NCBI RefSeq assembly: GCF_008831285.2
Contig: NC_045140.1
Span: 13,621,036 to 13,685,035 of the forward strand
Length of the DNA: 64,000 bases
Direction of reading: 5' to 3'
DNA from: Nymphaea colorata
Taxonomy: Eukaryota; Streptophyta; Magnoliopsida; Nymphaeales; Nymphaeaceae
Position numbers and translations under genes: made by a program. The notes beneath the pieces are model-generated. The model made no database searches. It had not been told where the DNA came from and saw nothing but the letters and a program-made list of their open reading frames with translations. This document shows, one piece after another, positions 1-12,060 of the stretch. How positions within the stretch are numbered: the first letter of the stretch is position 1; every line of letters begins with the position of its first letter.

Positions 1-2185
1 TGCTTAGAAACATTTTAAAAGTGTCTTATCATGCAATGATATGCCTTCGTTTTGTTCTTACTACCTGCCCAAGTAAAAGGAAACTTTCAAGTTTTTTTTG
101 TTGTCAATCATTAAAAGAGGAAATCTAGAAAAATCCTATGAAGCTGAGAAAATCAAGACTAGGAGATGGTATTGGCTCTAGTGATGAAGTGTCTGTAAGG
201 GTTTAACAGGAAAATATCTTAAGAGAAAAGCCATAATGCCTTATAAAATATTGGCAGGTAGTAAAATAAGAGTTGAGAGATGGGCTCGGGGCTTGTGTAG
301 TTGTTCCTATGGGTTAATAATCAAGAGTACCGGGTAGGCATATAGGTGATTTATGTCTATGCCGCGAAGATAATGACTTATGAACTTTTGGCATGTTGAA
401 AACCCACAAGGTGAAACAGGTTGATATGTGACAAAACTACACCTGACCACCAATGCGCTGGAGCTTCATAGTAGCCTTTGGGGTGGTGAGGTATTCCCTC
501 AAAGGTAAAGGTCGGCCTGAAAAAGAAAATCAAAATCAAGAAAAAATGAAAAGGCAAAAAGCTAAATGTAGAAAAAAAGGAAGAAAAAGAAGCAAAACCA
601 AGAAAAACAAAAGGTGTCTGTCAAGAGATAAATGGCATGAAGGCTGAACTCGAAGGAATTGAAATGCGACAATCTTTCATGGATGTGCGATCCTTGGGTC
701 AATATCTGCTCTTCTTTTTGATTTTCTAAGACGTTGAGGATGATTACTTTATGTTCATTTTTTGAAAATTTAAAGGCTTCCCTTCTAGAGATTCAACAAC
801 ATTGATGCGAAATGAATCCCGATGCTTGTATGGTATTGAGGATAAATGAAAGGTATAACATTTGCACAACACGAGCACTTTCTACTTATGATTTAAATTG
901 ATGACTTATAAACTATTTAAAAATAAACTTGACATCTCTTGTAATGTTTCATGACTTCATGGGCATATGAGGAACTCCCAGCCCCTCTCTGTTTTTGAAA
1001 AATGTTGTCCTTTTTATTACCAAACTGCTAATCCATTCATAGAATAGATGAAACCCCTCAAACATATTCCACTCATGCTGAGTGTAATGAATTTCCCATC
1101 TTCCTCTTTCCATGTTCCCATCACAATTTGTTTTATTGTGAAGGCTGGATAGTATTTTTGTTGATTTCTCTTTTAAGGTTTGCTTAGGAAAGGGTTTGAA
1201 AGAGTCGTTAGTTTTTAACTTTTTTATCATTATTATTATTATTATTTACATTGTCAGTGTCTTCTGATTCATGCAGCTGATGTCGAAGTTTAAAGTCTAA
1301 CTCATCGGTGTTCTTGTGGATGTACAATGGTTTTGGAAAAGCCGATTCATGTTGCACAAGAGTTTGATCTTGTACTTCAAAATCAAGTTTTTATTTGAGT
1401 TCCTAACAAAGTTGTGGCATCCAATTTGATTTGAGTGAGTTTACATAAATGTTTGGCTGAAACAGAAACTGACTAATGCTGGTTGCAAAAGTTCGCACAA
1501 AGATAGACAAATCCTGTCATTGTTTGTTTGTTAGCTTGTCATAATTGGTAGGAAGCCAAGTGTTATGCATGTACATTGCCTGAGAGCTCGAAACCACACC
1601 CTCTACGTCGGAAATCTCCTACAATTGCAGAGATTGCTGCAAAATTCTATTCCAAAACTGTGGATGTTTGGGTGACTTTAACATTTGATGAATGATTTGT
1701 TTTGCTTGCCAAGACTTATCCCTTGGGTTTAGTTTATTTTATTGTAGGGAATCTGATCTGACCCAGTGGTTTCAAAGTTGATGTCGAAAACAGAGAATTT
1801 TTGCTAGAGAAATTTACATATATGTGCGGAAATTAGATTGCGGAAATTAGATTGCTTGCAGAAACCAAACAAGTTTCAATTGGTCCATCTTTTACTTGAA
1901 TTGAGTTAGGATTTTGGGTGTGATATGACAGCTTAAGTCAGAGTCCTTCTTTCATGGTCTTTCAAATTTGTTTATATTTAGGTCCAGTTAATTTAGAGAA
2001 CATAGATTTCAAATAAGGATTTTGGTTATTTTCTGTTTCATGTATATCGATTTAAAGTGTTTATTAGTTGAGCTTAGAGTTCTTGCTCGTGAGTGGGTCT
2101 AAGTTCTAGGTTTATGCCCTTGTTTTTCTTTGTTCTCATTTCTTTTCAAGTTCGTCATTGCAGCCGCAGACACTTCTGGATTTCT
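1..2185. other. No recognisable gene
   Basis: I see no coding region, RNA gene or complete mobile element here. Short ORFs on both strands are low-complexity or lack family motifs. A small tandem duplication of gcggaaattagatt lies near 1838-1866. The stretch could be old degraded transposon sequence, but nothing identifies its family. Confidence 0.5.
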
Positions 2186-2430
2186 TATACACTTAAGTGT
2201 TATACACTATATACACTAAAATATTATACACTATAGTGTTATATTTTTTTAATGTTATACATTACAGTTTTATGGTGTTATACACTATAGTGTTATAGTG
2301 TCATATATTATAGTGTTATACACTATAGCATTATACATCAAAGCATTATACATTATATTGGCTATAGTGTTATACACGATAGTGTCATAGTGTTATATGC
2401 AATAGTGTTATACACTATAGTGTTATGTGA
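2186..2430. repeat. Degenerate palindromic tandem repeat
   Basis: About fifteen imperfect copies of a unit close to gttatacactatagt run through this stretch. The unit is largely self-complementary (TATACACTATAGTGTATA type), so either strand can fold into hairpins. It directly abuts the truncated 5' side of the following LTR fragment. It may be a local microsatellite-like expansion; I cannot tie it to a known element. Confidence 0.7.
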
Positions 2431-2574
2431 GTATGGCCATTGAGTGGCCTTTGCATGTCGTTTTTATGTGAGGGGCTTCCTTGACAAGTCATGTGACTGT
2501 ATGCCCTATCACGACATGATAGTGATTGTTTTCGAAATTGTTATATGCCACATTTGAGCCCTTACTATAGAGGG

Positions 2575-2651
2575 TTAGGGATTTTTCTGGTTTGTTGTAA
2601 TACTGCAAAGGCTTTAGGGATTTTTCTGGTTTGTTGTAATACTGCAAAGGC
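2575..2651. repeat. 38-bp tandem duplication inside LTR3
   Basis: The block starting ttagggatttttctggtttg occurs at 2575-2612 and again at 2614-2651 with essentially no differences. The homologous position in the other two LTR copies has a single unit, so the duplication happened in this copy and is recent. Confidence 0.85.
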
Positions 2652-2768
2652 TAAGCCTTCAGTTGTTTCTCTTTCTCATTTTTTGACGGACCCGAGGCAG
2701 CAGGTTGATTGAATGGCTATACTCACATCCTATTCGGGAGGTTTTGAGTCTTTTGTAGTGCCGGCACG

Positions 2769-3483
2769 CAATATTATCATTATCGTACGATACGTATCGT
2801 ATAGGTCGAAGAAACCTATACGTTACGCTAGCGATACGCTATATGCTCGCGTATTGCCCGTATCATACGATACGGGATAAAACAAAAAAAAATCTTTATT
2901 TTTAAAAGTTTTAACACTCCTCCCTCTCTCTCTTCTTGTATTTAAAGATTCCAAGAGACATAAGAGGGAGAGATTCTGCCCATTTTCATTTAAAATAACC
3001 AAGGATTCATCCATTCGAGAGATATTATTGATGAATCATGAAAGATGATAACTATATATTTTGAACATATAAAATTGTGATGTAATCAAAATACTAAAAC
3101 TCCAACTCCTAAGACTCTAAGTCTTAAGATTCTACAAAAATTTCAAGTTTAAAATTGTGATGAATGCTTATTATGTTATTTTGAATATCTGATTTCTTAT
3201 TTTTGAATGTATTGCTGATACACATGAATGTTTGTTGTTGATACACATGAATGTTTCTTATGTATGATGATTTTTTTTATATTTGAATACATTTTTCTTG
3301 ATTTCTGACTTTTTGTTCATTTTTCCATATTTTAATGATTGTTCTCTATTTTTTATTTTTAAATACTTTTCAAAATTTAAAAATTAATTCTATGATACGC
3401 GACGCTACGTTTGTGATACGTTACGATACGGCGTATAGGTCGGCCTGACCGTTATGTGATACACTATGCCTTGTATAACAGTG
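2769..3483. mobile_element. Non-autonomous hAT-type MITE in LTR3
   Basis: The insert begins CAATATTATC and ends so that its reverse complement reads CACTGTTATAC, close to the CAATGTTATC termini of the hAT element at 41622-45045. Both ends carry the same subterminal gtatcg/cgatac motifs as that element, and the middle is AT-rich without an ORF. It is 715 bp long. Removing it restores the LTR sequence exactly (ccggcacg joined to tcttgttttgg matches the other LTR copies), but no 8-bp target duplication is visible. Confidence 0.7.
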
Positions 3484-3730
3484 TCTTGTTTTGGTTGTAT
3501 TGATGTCTTTTTTTGTTAGGCATCAATTATATGGTTTGGGGCATTTTTGTCATACACAGAGATGTGATTTTATATGAACTGAAATTGTTATATAAATGAA
3601 AGTTTGCTCCATTGTTTCAAATGACATATCTCTCTCCTTTTTGAATTGTCGTGTCGTCCCACCTCAATCTTTACGTTTTATGCTTTAACAAAAAAAAAAT
3701 GTTTGAGGGTCAAAAGGTTGGGGTGTGACA

Positions 3731-3907
3731 TATAGTGTATATATACATATATAATGTATGTGCACATATATTATATATAATATATGACATATAAAATATG
3801 TTATATGTTATAACATTATATATACAAATGCTATATGTAAACGTATAGCATATAGCAAATATAATACATATACTATATAAATATTATAGCATATAGTGTA
3901 TTGTATG
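3731..3907. other. AT-rich low-complexity DNA
   Basis: The stretch consists almost entirely of tatat/atata words between the end of LTR3 and a copia LTR. No gene or element boundary is visible inside it. Confidence 0.7.
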
Positions 3908-4133
3908 TGTTGCGTGAGCGAGAGATTGAAGGAGGAGAGACAAGCTCGAGAGAGATAGAAAGAGAACTGCACGATCTATTTCATTAAGCTTCCCTCTTCT
4001 CACGTTAAATGAGAATTATGGTAAAAAGAAGAAATTACAAAATCAGTCAAATACTAGAAAAACTATTAATAAAAAGCTGTTAATACAACTTTTAAATATT
4101 CAAAAGACCACCTATTATAAATGTTATTCAACA
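3908..4133 (-). mobile_element. 3' LTR of a decayed copia element
   Basis: Read on the minus strand the segment starts TGTTGAATAAC and ends GCAACA, so it has TG...CA ends and is 226 bp long. A polypurine tract (minus strand AAGGGGGAG) lies just inside at 4134-4142, as expected for a 3' LTR. The end resembles the GCAACA end of the LTR at 59340-59519. No 5' LTR partner was found. Confidence 0.65.
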
Positions 4134-4494
4134 CTCCCCCTTATGTTGGAGCTTAGATGTTAATCATGCCCAGCTTGTGACAACATCTAGAGAACTCTAC
4201 AATAGGCAAAGCTTTAGTAAAGATACCAGTAAAGATACCAGTTGTTTGATCCTCTGAGGCTACACGTATAGTGGAGATGATTCCCCCTTAAACCATATCA
4301 TGAATATAATAACAATCTACTTCAATGTGTTTTGTCTTCTCATGAAATACGAGATTATTGGCAATGTAGGTGGCAGCTCTGTTATCACAAAACATTGCAC
4401 TCTCTCCTGACCCCTTCTGTCTACCTCTTCTGAAGAACGAAGGGCAGGATGAACAACCATGTGTCTTTCTTAGTTTTGAATAGAAAGAGAAATA

Positions 4495-4526
4495 GGGCGT
4501 GGCCAAGTGGTAAGGCAACAGGTTTG
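4495..4526 (+). other. Fragment resembling 5' half of plastid trnQ(UUG)
   Basis: The 32 bases match, from memory, the 5' half of plant chloroplast tRNA-Gln(UUG), including the A-box-like TGGCCAAGTGG and the following taaggcaac, with about one mismatch. The 3' half and B box are absent, so this is no tRNA gene. It lies in the foreign segment inside the decayed copia pol. It may be plastid-derived nuclear DNA or a tRNA-derived SINE head. Confidence 0.4.
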
Positions 4527-5232
4527 AGGGACAGCTGACTGAAAGGAAAGTGGATAGGCCGCCGGCTTCTTATTGTGAAGGTGGAACTAAAAACCACATT
4601 CTAACACCACTTCAAAGAATTTGTGAAACCAAGCATGAGAACTTCGTTTCAATCTATAGGTAGCTTTCTTTAACCTGCACACCTTACCACACTCCCCTTG
4701 ATGTTCATAGTTAGGGGTTGCTGCATGTAAACAATCTCATCAAGATCCCCATATAAGGAAGCATTTTTGACATCCAACTGATATAAAGGCCAATCATAAT
4801 GCATTGCAACTAACACAAGAAGACATATGGTCCTCATCCTAACTACAGGAGAGAAAATCTCGAAGAAATCAACATCATACGTTTGTGTATACCCTTTGCT
4901 ACACGACGAGCTTTGTAGCATTCCACTGAGCCATTGGATAAATACTTTATGGTGAAAACCCATTTGGTGCCAACGACAGCACAACCAAATGGAGGATCAA
5001 CCAAGTCCCATGTCCCTCGTTGTAGTAGTAGTCTCCATGCCGCCACTTCGGGTCAAGTAATGCCTATTGGTGACTAGAAGGAACAAAGTGCATTGACAAG
5101 GCTGACACGAGCTGCTGGTCACCAACAAGATTATTGGTAGAAACAACATGAGATATATGATGAAGAATAGACTGTCGTTTGCTTTTGCGAAGAGCTATGG
5201 GAAGGTCATCAGCCCCATCAGAGCCATGAGTG

Positions 5233-5750
5233 CCATAATATAGGTTTTCATGAGAGCTTATCTCCGGAGGAGACATTGGTGGAGAGACAGTGGGAGCCTT
5301 ATGTCGACGGATATAAGTCTGTGGAGGATCTGTAAAGCGACTATTGAAGGGAGAAACAAACTCAAGGAAAGGAACCGACTCTAGTGGAATGGAAGGAATG
5401 AGAAGAGGAATATAGGGAGACACCTGTTATGGAGGACAAGAGGAGATGTAGTAAGATTGAGACTCAAAGAAGGTAACATTCACACTTATACCATAATCTA
5501 AGTTTTCATGAGAGCTTACTTCCTGAGGAGACATTGGTGGAGAGACAGTGGGAGTCTTATGTCGACGGATATAAGTCTATGGAGGATCCATAAAGCGACT
5601 ATTGGAGGGAGAAACAGACTCAAGGTGAGAAGGAACTAACTCCAGTGGAATGGGAGGAATGAGAAGAGGAACATAGGGAGACACCTGTTATGGAGGACAA
5701 GAAGAGATGTAGTAAGATTGAGACTCAAAGAATGTAACATTCACACTCAT
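5233..5750. repeat. About 260-bp tandem duplication in copia pol
   Basis: Units at 5233-5490 and 5491-5750 are collinear and similar over their whole length, both containing ttttcatgagagctta, ggagacattggtggagag and gtcgacggatataagtct. They cover the linker between integrase and reverse transcriptase. Scattered substitutions show that the duplication is not brand new. Confidence 0.85.
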
Positions 5751-5945
5751 AAACTCCTTATGAGTTAAGAGCAAAACACTTGTAGCCTTTTTTATGGGAA
5801 GGATAGCCAATGAAAACACACTTATCCCTATGTGGGTTAAGAACATGAACAAAACAGGTACAACCAAACACCTTTGGAGGAAGGTGAAATAACGATCGAT
5901 TGAGAAACATTCTTTGGATGAGAATTTCATTTTGAATAGCTGAGG

Positions 5946-6879
5946 ATGATATACATATGTAAAGTATTAAATATCTGGGTGTGCATATACCTATAGGAAT
6001 ATACTAGGTATACAATATAAAGTATGGTACATAACATGGCCCCAGTGTATGTACCATACTTTATATAGCTACCTCATATAATGGCCATAATCCTACAATA
6101 TATGAACACTCATATCATATTACCCTTCTAGTACTGCTATCATCATAACCTATATTATAGTTAGTAATATTGTCATTTGACTATATCGTACTGACAGTCT
6201 GGTGGTGGAAGTTGTTATATAGTTTGTGTATAAACCCTAACAATGGGCTATGTACCTATAAGATCTATATTATATTGTATCATCTGCAGGGTACCTATGG
6301 GGCCATAATTAGCCTATATCACATAATTATAACATAGAATCATTGTGTACACTTTTCCATTGTACCCTGCACATGATGTAGTATACCATTGTTATAGTGT
6401 ATAGTATATTGTACCACAAATATATAGTATATATCTGTTGCGACATAATCATTGTTTGGATAAGATCCACTAGGTAGAGTTGACTCTGTTGAAATGTGGG
6501 TTCGATTGCTAGATGTCCAATAAAAATTGGTTCAAAACTTGTGGTTTACATTTGAAGGTTGTGTTTGCAGTTGAATTTTATAGATTCAAACTGCATCAAA
6601 CAATGAGATTGTTCTGAATCCAATTCAAGCATGAAATTTTGATTTGACGAACAGGCATGGACTATCTTTGCGTCTTTATCTTATAATTTTCTTGATCCAA
6701 ATGAAGAATGGCATGTCCTACTACAGGAAATACCACAAACAATGGCGATGAGTTTGCATGACTGGATTAATGTTTTTTTTTATCTTGCATGGTTGAAAAT
6801 TAAAGTTTGACATTTGATGAATTATGACATATATATGGTCTATATGTGATGTTTCTATATTGTTCTAACCTCGGTCTAT
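5946..6879. other. AT-rich DNA without gene
   Basis: Mostly tata-rich sequence, similar in composition to 60030-60330 beside another copia fragment. No ORF, element terminus or RNA gene can be supported. Confidence 0.5.
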
Positions 6880-7488
6880 TGACATGGAAGAGGAACTCCC
6901 TTCCCGGTTCACAATTTCCGATTCCATAGTCGAATCGGATCAATCGGAAACGTTTCGTGAGGAAATTCTGGTTATACCCCTGATCGTAATAGCGACAGCC
7001 GATTCTATCGGTCGAAATTTTTTCCCTTCGTGTTCCAAACTCAAAGGGGTCGCTCTCTATTCTCCCCATGCTGCTGCTCGGTGGAGCCACCGTTCTGTTC
7101 TCTGTCTTCCTCCTATTGGAATTACAGCAGTAGAATTGTGTCTGGTGGACTCTGAGTTTGCTCGACTCTGAGTTTGCACACCAGTGATGTCTCCCGCCTA
7201 AGAGGCTGCAACTTTGATAGAGAAGAAGAGAAAGAAGAAATAAACAGAAGCAGAGGTGATATTCACGGGTTTGGTTGTAGGAGGCACCGGCTTGGGTAAT
7301 CTCTCAAGATTAACCCTAAGTATAAGATAAGCTGGACTTTTATAGACCGCCTCCTAGGGTTTCCCAATGCCCAGCAGTGGTTACGGGTAAAGAGATTTGG
7401 ACAGTTTTCTTATTTAGTCTTGTAACTGCAAGTGGACCCTCTTACAGTTACAAGATGTAAAGATAGGGCTTAGATTCACTATCTAACA
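6880..7488 (-). mobile_element. Probable copia 3' LTR
   Basis: On the minus strand a purine tract (AAGTGGGAGA) is followed at 7488 by TGTTAGATAGTG, the usual polypurine-tract/LTR start. A TATA-like box (minus strand CTATAAAAG) lies at about 7336-7345, some 150 bp into the LTR, where a promoter would be expected. The distal end is not defined; I placed it near 6880 only by the change in base composition. ORFs in this stretch have no family motifs and are probably not genes. Confidence 0.5.
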
Positions 7489-8760
7489 TCTCCCACTTGG
7501 CCATTAGACCGTCATATTGCTTCCACTGTTTGTGGGTTTCCTTAATCTTTAATTACGTAGTTTTCCATAATTGGTTTGTCTATCGTAACTTGAATTTTGT
7601 TCAAGGTTTGTAGCAAGGTTTTCCATTCAACGGTTTTCCATCGCAACCTTTCAAATATATCTTACCCGCATACAGGCTACATGCTTAGCAAATAAATCAT
7701 TAGGAATTCCTTTTGTTAAAAATGATAGCAATCATATGAATACATCTTTTGTTTTATTGATATGTTTGAAACACTTAAGTGCCTTAAAATAAGGCCAACT
7801 TGGACTCTCTTTTTTTTAATGTATAATGACAAGCCAAATTAAAAATCTTGTATCAAGTCCATACACAAACTAATATACATTGAGAGCAAATGATCTATTT
7901 TTTTCTTTATTGTTTTCCACAATTTATTAACTCCTTCAACAACAGGAATCCAAAACATTCAATCATGCAATCCATGATCATATAACAATAATACTCAAAC
8001 ATGCTCCCACTTTTCAAATGTTCGTAGTCATCTATCTCTCTATCTCTATGGCAACATACACAATCATTATTATGACTTTATGTATAAAAAATAAATACAA
8101 TTATCTCAACGACTATTTTAGATTGTACAAGGATTTTCATCTTGTAATGTTTTTATCAATATAACCTTGTATCAAATATTTAACTCATCATGAAAGCGAA
8201 TTTTCAGGATAACAAGCGAATCTATTGCTTACATGGCAGATTTACCATTTATTTCATCAAAGCCAATAAGTAGCTCCACCAACACATGCATTCAACAACA
8301 ATTTAAATATGATCAAGGAGCCTTCGACCTTTGTGACTTACAAACGTTTTAAAAATTAAAGGAATCAAACTTAGTTGGCTATTTGCCTAACTGATCCAAA
8401 AATCGTTCTACAAGACGATCAATTAACTCACTAATAAGCTTCAGTTGATTCATTGTCAAACTCATTCCCAGTCGGTTCATTACCAGCCTGATCCTTAGAT
8501 GAATTATGTTCAGTTGGTTCATTACCAAACTGTTCTCTAGTCAGTTCATTGCCAAACTGATCTTCTGAATAAATTAGATCATCCAGTAGATCGATATGAT
8601 CTCCCACTGGATTATTGTCTTTGGTATTACTATTTGAACACCTCAATCTTATGCATAAAACATCATATACCTTACCTTTGTTTGGGTATCCAATATATAT
8701 GTATTTGCAACCATATTCTTTAACTTTTAGATATGTATTTGACATGCATTCTTATCTCCA
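7489..8760 (-). pseudogene. Heavily decayed copia internal region
   Basis: Immediately inside the LTR at 7488 lies sequence with no surviving RNase H or reverse transcriptase motif. An ORF at 8431-8745 on the minus strand has GCKYIYIGYPNKGK, which resembles the copia integrase C-terminal FxGYxxxxKGY box, followed by an acidic stretch with repeated FGNEPT-like units (tandem repeats of about 35-45 bp at 8440-8570). The assignment rests on this one box plus the flanking LTR signals. Confidence 0.4.
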
Positions 8761-10740
8761 AAGATCTCAATATGAATCTAATTAGTGTGGATTTCATTAT
8801 ATTCGTGAGTGTTATCTTACACCTCATGCAAATATCAAACAAATTCATTCTTAAACAAGAACTTACTTAGTAGCATACTAGCATAGTTGGATCCATAAAT
8901 GAACAAATAGTATAATATGTTTGGATCTAATATAAATATGATATGGATGTTTAACCATATATCCATAATTATATTCAAATCTGAATTATGGTTTTATGCA
9001 TGGTGGAACTTAAGCAATAAATAGATCCAATCCCAAATGCTACATGAATACAAAAATTCAGATTATACAAGCATGGATCCAAAATAGTAACATCCATACT
9101 ACAACTAATATGAATTTAAAACACATGATCATCATTGAAATATTACACAATATGATTCAACAACCATATTTGGATTAAAGCTAACCCATCTCTTTTTTGA
9201 TAGAATCAAGTTCTCATCTACTAGCACTTTATAAAGCTTCAAATAAACACATTGTTTCTAGTATGAATTTTAGTTCAAGAGTGTTATATTACATCACTTG
9301 AGCATGTATTAAAAACAAATTCATTTTCTTAAGAAAGAAAAGCATATAAAACTTTATTCAATAGCTATCTAAAATGATTTTTAGATCTAAAATTGTAACA
9401 AATATTACAATATGATCATATCCAAAAGCAAACATGATGACACATATTGAAACCAATGTAAACAAGACATGGATTTTTTTTTTTCACAAATCCAAACAAG
9501 TCAATTTAAGTCTGAATTCATATCTGCTAGTCATCTCTGATAAGAGCAAATAAAATTTTATGTACTAGAACTTATAGTACAATAATTCTTCAAATAAAAA
9601 TATTTTCATTAGTATGGCTTTCATCTTGTGTATGAGTGTCACCTTACAACTATAGGCAAAAAGGCAAACATGATGATATATTGAATTCAATGTAAGTACA
9701 AATATTTAGAGCCAATGATCCAAACAAGTTAATCAGGATCCAAATCTATCATCAACCAAGCGCAATGCTATATGAATCTCACCATGTTTAAGAATGTTGA
9801 TTTACACCTCTTAGCATACCAACATATAATAATACAATAATTCCTTTTAACTAGGATAAACATACAAAAATGTAGTCTTTGTCTAGAGAATATTCTTTCA
9901 TAAAAAGCAAAAGCAATTCATCTTTTAGCACTTTAGTGCTACTCACATTGAATATGTGCACCTCCTTATATATATATATATAACCATGTCATAAAATCAT
10001 TGGATCTTAAAATCAATACTTATCATAATATGTTAGATCCAATATAAACAAGATATAGATTTTAAACAAAAGGTGTAAACTAGTCAAATCAGATCATGCA
10101 CCAAAAGAATGCAACATTTATTGTGAAATTCAAATTCATGCAACATTTATTGTGAAACTAAATGGATATACTAAACAAAATTTTTATCATATCTAATATC
10201 AACATGGACCCAAAATGGCAACGAATATCCATAAAGCAAGCATAATAATATATCTTTGAACCAACATAAGTAGGATATGGATTCTAACCAATATCCAAAC
10301 AAATTCAGATTTGAATATGTCATGAACCAAACTGAATGCAAATATGGATCTCTAGTAACGATTAGATCCAAAGCAAAAAATCCAAATGTTTAGCTAGATT
10401 CAAATCATATCAATGTGGATCCAAACATAATGATATCGACAATAGAATCACTATGTATTTAAACAAAGAAAGAGGATCAAATTTCAAATACAATGCAAAC
10501 ATGTTTCAACATAATATCCATATCCAAATAAGATTGTAGTTAGTGTCAGAAACATAAGATTTATACCGTCATTGGGTTATGCATGCACTGAATAACAAAA
10601 TTGCATAAGTATACTTACATGTTGCTAACCATTTAGTTTTTTTGGTATTAGCCACTTCTGAGGCTCCCACTCTACAAATCATTTCTAAGTTTCGATTTTA
10701 AAGACAAGATGAGAACAACAAAGAGGAATTTAAATTGTCG
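8761..10740. other. AT-rich repetitive DNA, no gene
   Basis: Two kilobases of AT-rich sequence with recurring words such as ggatccaaa, catatttgga and aacaagatatggat. No coding region was recognised. The recurrence suggests an old tandemly diverged or transposon-derived stretch, possibly part of the copia element ending at 7488. Confidence 0.4.
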
Positions 10741-11812
10741 TTAGATATTTGCAGCACTAGCAATATCATGCCAAGACATCTCCAATAAACGTGTAAGATG
10801 TCCTTCTACCACATAGAGGTCGACCGGAGCCACTTTTGACGAGTAGCTGGAATGCTTTCCGAAAGATTTGGGGCTTTGGGTCGATGCAAGGAGCTTCTCT
10901 ATGAACGTTTCGACCAACCTTCTTCCTCTTCTCGGCCTCCTCTTCAACCAATGTGTATTTGGTACTAATGCTAGAGAGACGGCCGGCGAGTGCTCCTTTT
11001 CTGCCACTGTGTGGAGGATGACTGGAGACCTCTACTACCATCTTTAGGAAAGAGAACCAGAGAGTGCCTCTCTACTGTAGCATATTTGCATTTTTGGATG
11101 TCGCCAGAAAAGAAAAACTGGCGTTTTCAATGCCTCAAAAAAAGGCAACCCTCAGAGGTAAAAAAAAATTCTCTCAAACTTGTGTGTGCTTACTTTCTAA
11201 CCAAACCCTCAAAGAACGTTTTCATTTCTTGTCATTTTCATTGTTTTCCTTTCGAAATCTACTACCAGAATCCTCAACATGGGTATTTCTTCCCCTTGTT
11301 GAGGTTCTTTTTAGGTTCTAAAATTTTTGTGCCTTTGTCGGGTTTCTTACACAACAATCAGAACCTTCGATTAGCAGGTGAAAGTTCGACAGTCAACCAA
11401 GGATACGATTTTTCGGCTTACATAATAGAGCGTAAAATTTAAAAGATCTTGACTTACAGAGAACGTCAAATATATCTGAACTAGCATGCTTCTTGTATTC
11501 TATATTGTTTCATCTAGCATGTTTTTTCACATTCATGAACATGATCTATGCGCAGACTGCAGGCACCACAAAAGTCAGGCTGGACTTACTTGAGTTCGAT
11601 AAACCAAGGCCACTATCCAACACCTCCTCCCTTTCTTCCTCAAATCCTCCCCCTTGTGCTACTCGGTGCCACTGCGCAGCTGCATCGACGGAAACGGCGA
11701 TAGCGAAGGGAGCTCGGTACTAGCTGAGGCTTCCCGCGTATCATCGTCTTTTGATCCGATCTCGGCATCGGTCGAAGACGTCGCCTGGTTGAGGGATCAA
11801 TTGAGCAGGAAC
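10741..11812. other. GC-richer host-like DNA flanking hAT1
   Basis: Composition changes here: overlapping ORFs occur on both strands (10741-11041 minus, 10990-11442 plus, 11493-11723 plus), none with a domain I recognise. An open frame on the plus strand near 11725-11812 would continue across the hAT1 insertion site into 16606-16640 if the transposon were removed. It could be an exon of an unknown gene, but I cannot support a product. Confidence 0.25.
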
Positions 11813-12060
11813 CAATGATACCTGGGTGCGTCCAACTTGAACCCGCACCCGTGTCGACGTGTTTCAGGTGCGGGTGCGCTTTAGGTGCGCACCCAAAAAG
11901 GTCAACGTGAGTCGGGTGCGGTCAGCCGCACCTGACTGAATTCGTCCATTTCCGGACGCGCACCCGACTCGCGTTTGATGCGAGTCGGGTGCGGTCAAGC
12001 CGCACCTGCCCATTTCCGTCAAAATTTTGGGCGTTTTTTTAATTTTTACATGATTTAGGT

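Larger units (their letters stand above)
2431..3730 (+). mobile_element. Truncated large LTR (copy LTR3), split by a MITE
   Basis: The segments 2431-2768 and 3484-3730 match the last part of the about 3-kb LTRs found at 34699-46602 and 47101-50069. They share the gccattgagtggcc block, the cagcaggttga block, the gtagtgccggc block, the ggcatcaattata block and the same end, ggtgtgaca. Only the 3' third survives. No internal domain or partner LTR is visible, so the superfamily is not proven; the size and TGTGACA end suggest a Ty3/gypsy-type LTR. A 38-bp internal duplication (2575-2612 and 2614-2651) is absent from the other two copies. Confidence 0.75.
4134..5945 (-). pseudogene. Decayed Ty1/copia pol (integrase to RNase H)
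   Basis: Reading the minus strand from 5945 down, remnants come in the order expected for copia pol. The integrase C-terminus with a VFGCTCFVHVL-like stretch is near 5790-5880. A proline/serine-rich linker lies at 5064-5423. Reverse transcriptase pieces carry the WDLVDPP, VGTKWVFTIKY and LYQLDVKNASLYGDL motifs at 4670-5046. An RNase H end carries TKHIEVDCYYIHD at 4288-4440. Frameshifts and stops occur throughout, and the YVDD catalytic box and first RNase H motifs are missing. About 170 bp of unrelated DNA (about 4440-4580) replaces the deleted RT/RNase H part. Its residues resemble those of the element at 57776-59519, suggesting one lineage. It cannot encode a working protein. Confidence 0.8.

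Noticed and set aside
2186-2430. CRISPR-like array
   Set aside because: Units are adjacent and variable without unique spacers, and the genome is a plant nuclear genome.
4495-4526. Functional tRNA gene
   Set aside because: Only the 5' half is present; no anticodon arm pairing, B box or acceptor closure follows.
6800-7171. Overlapping ORFs on both strands
   Set aside because: They lie in the probable copia LTR, and neither has a recognisable domain.
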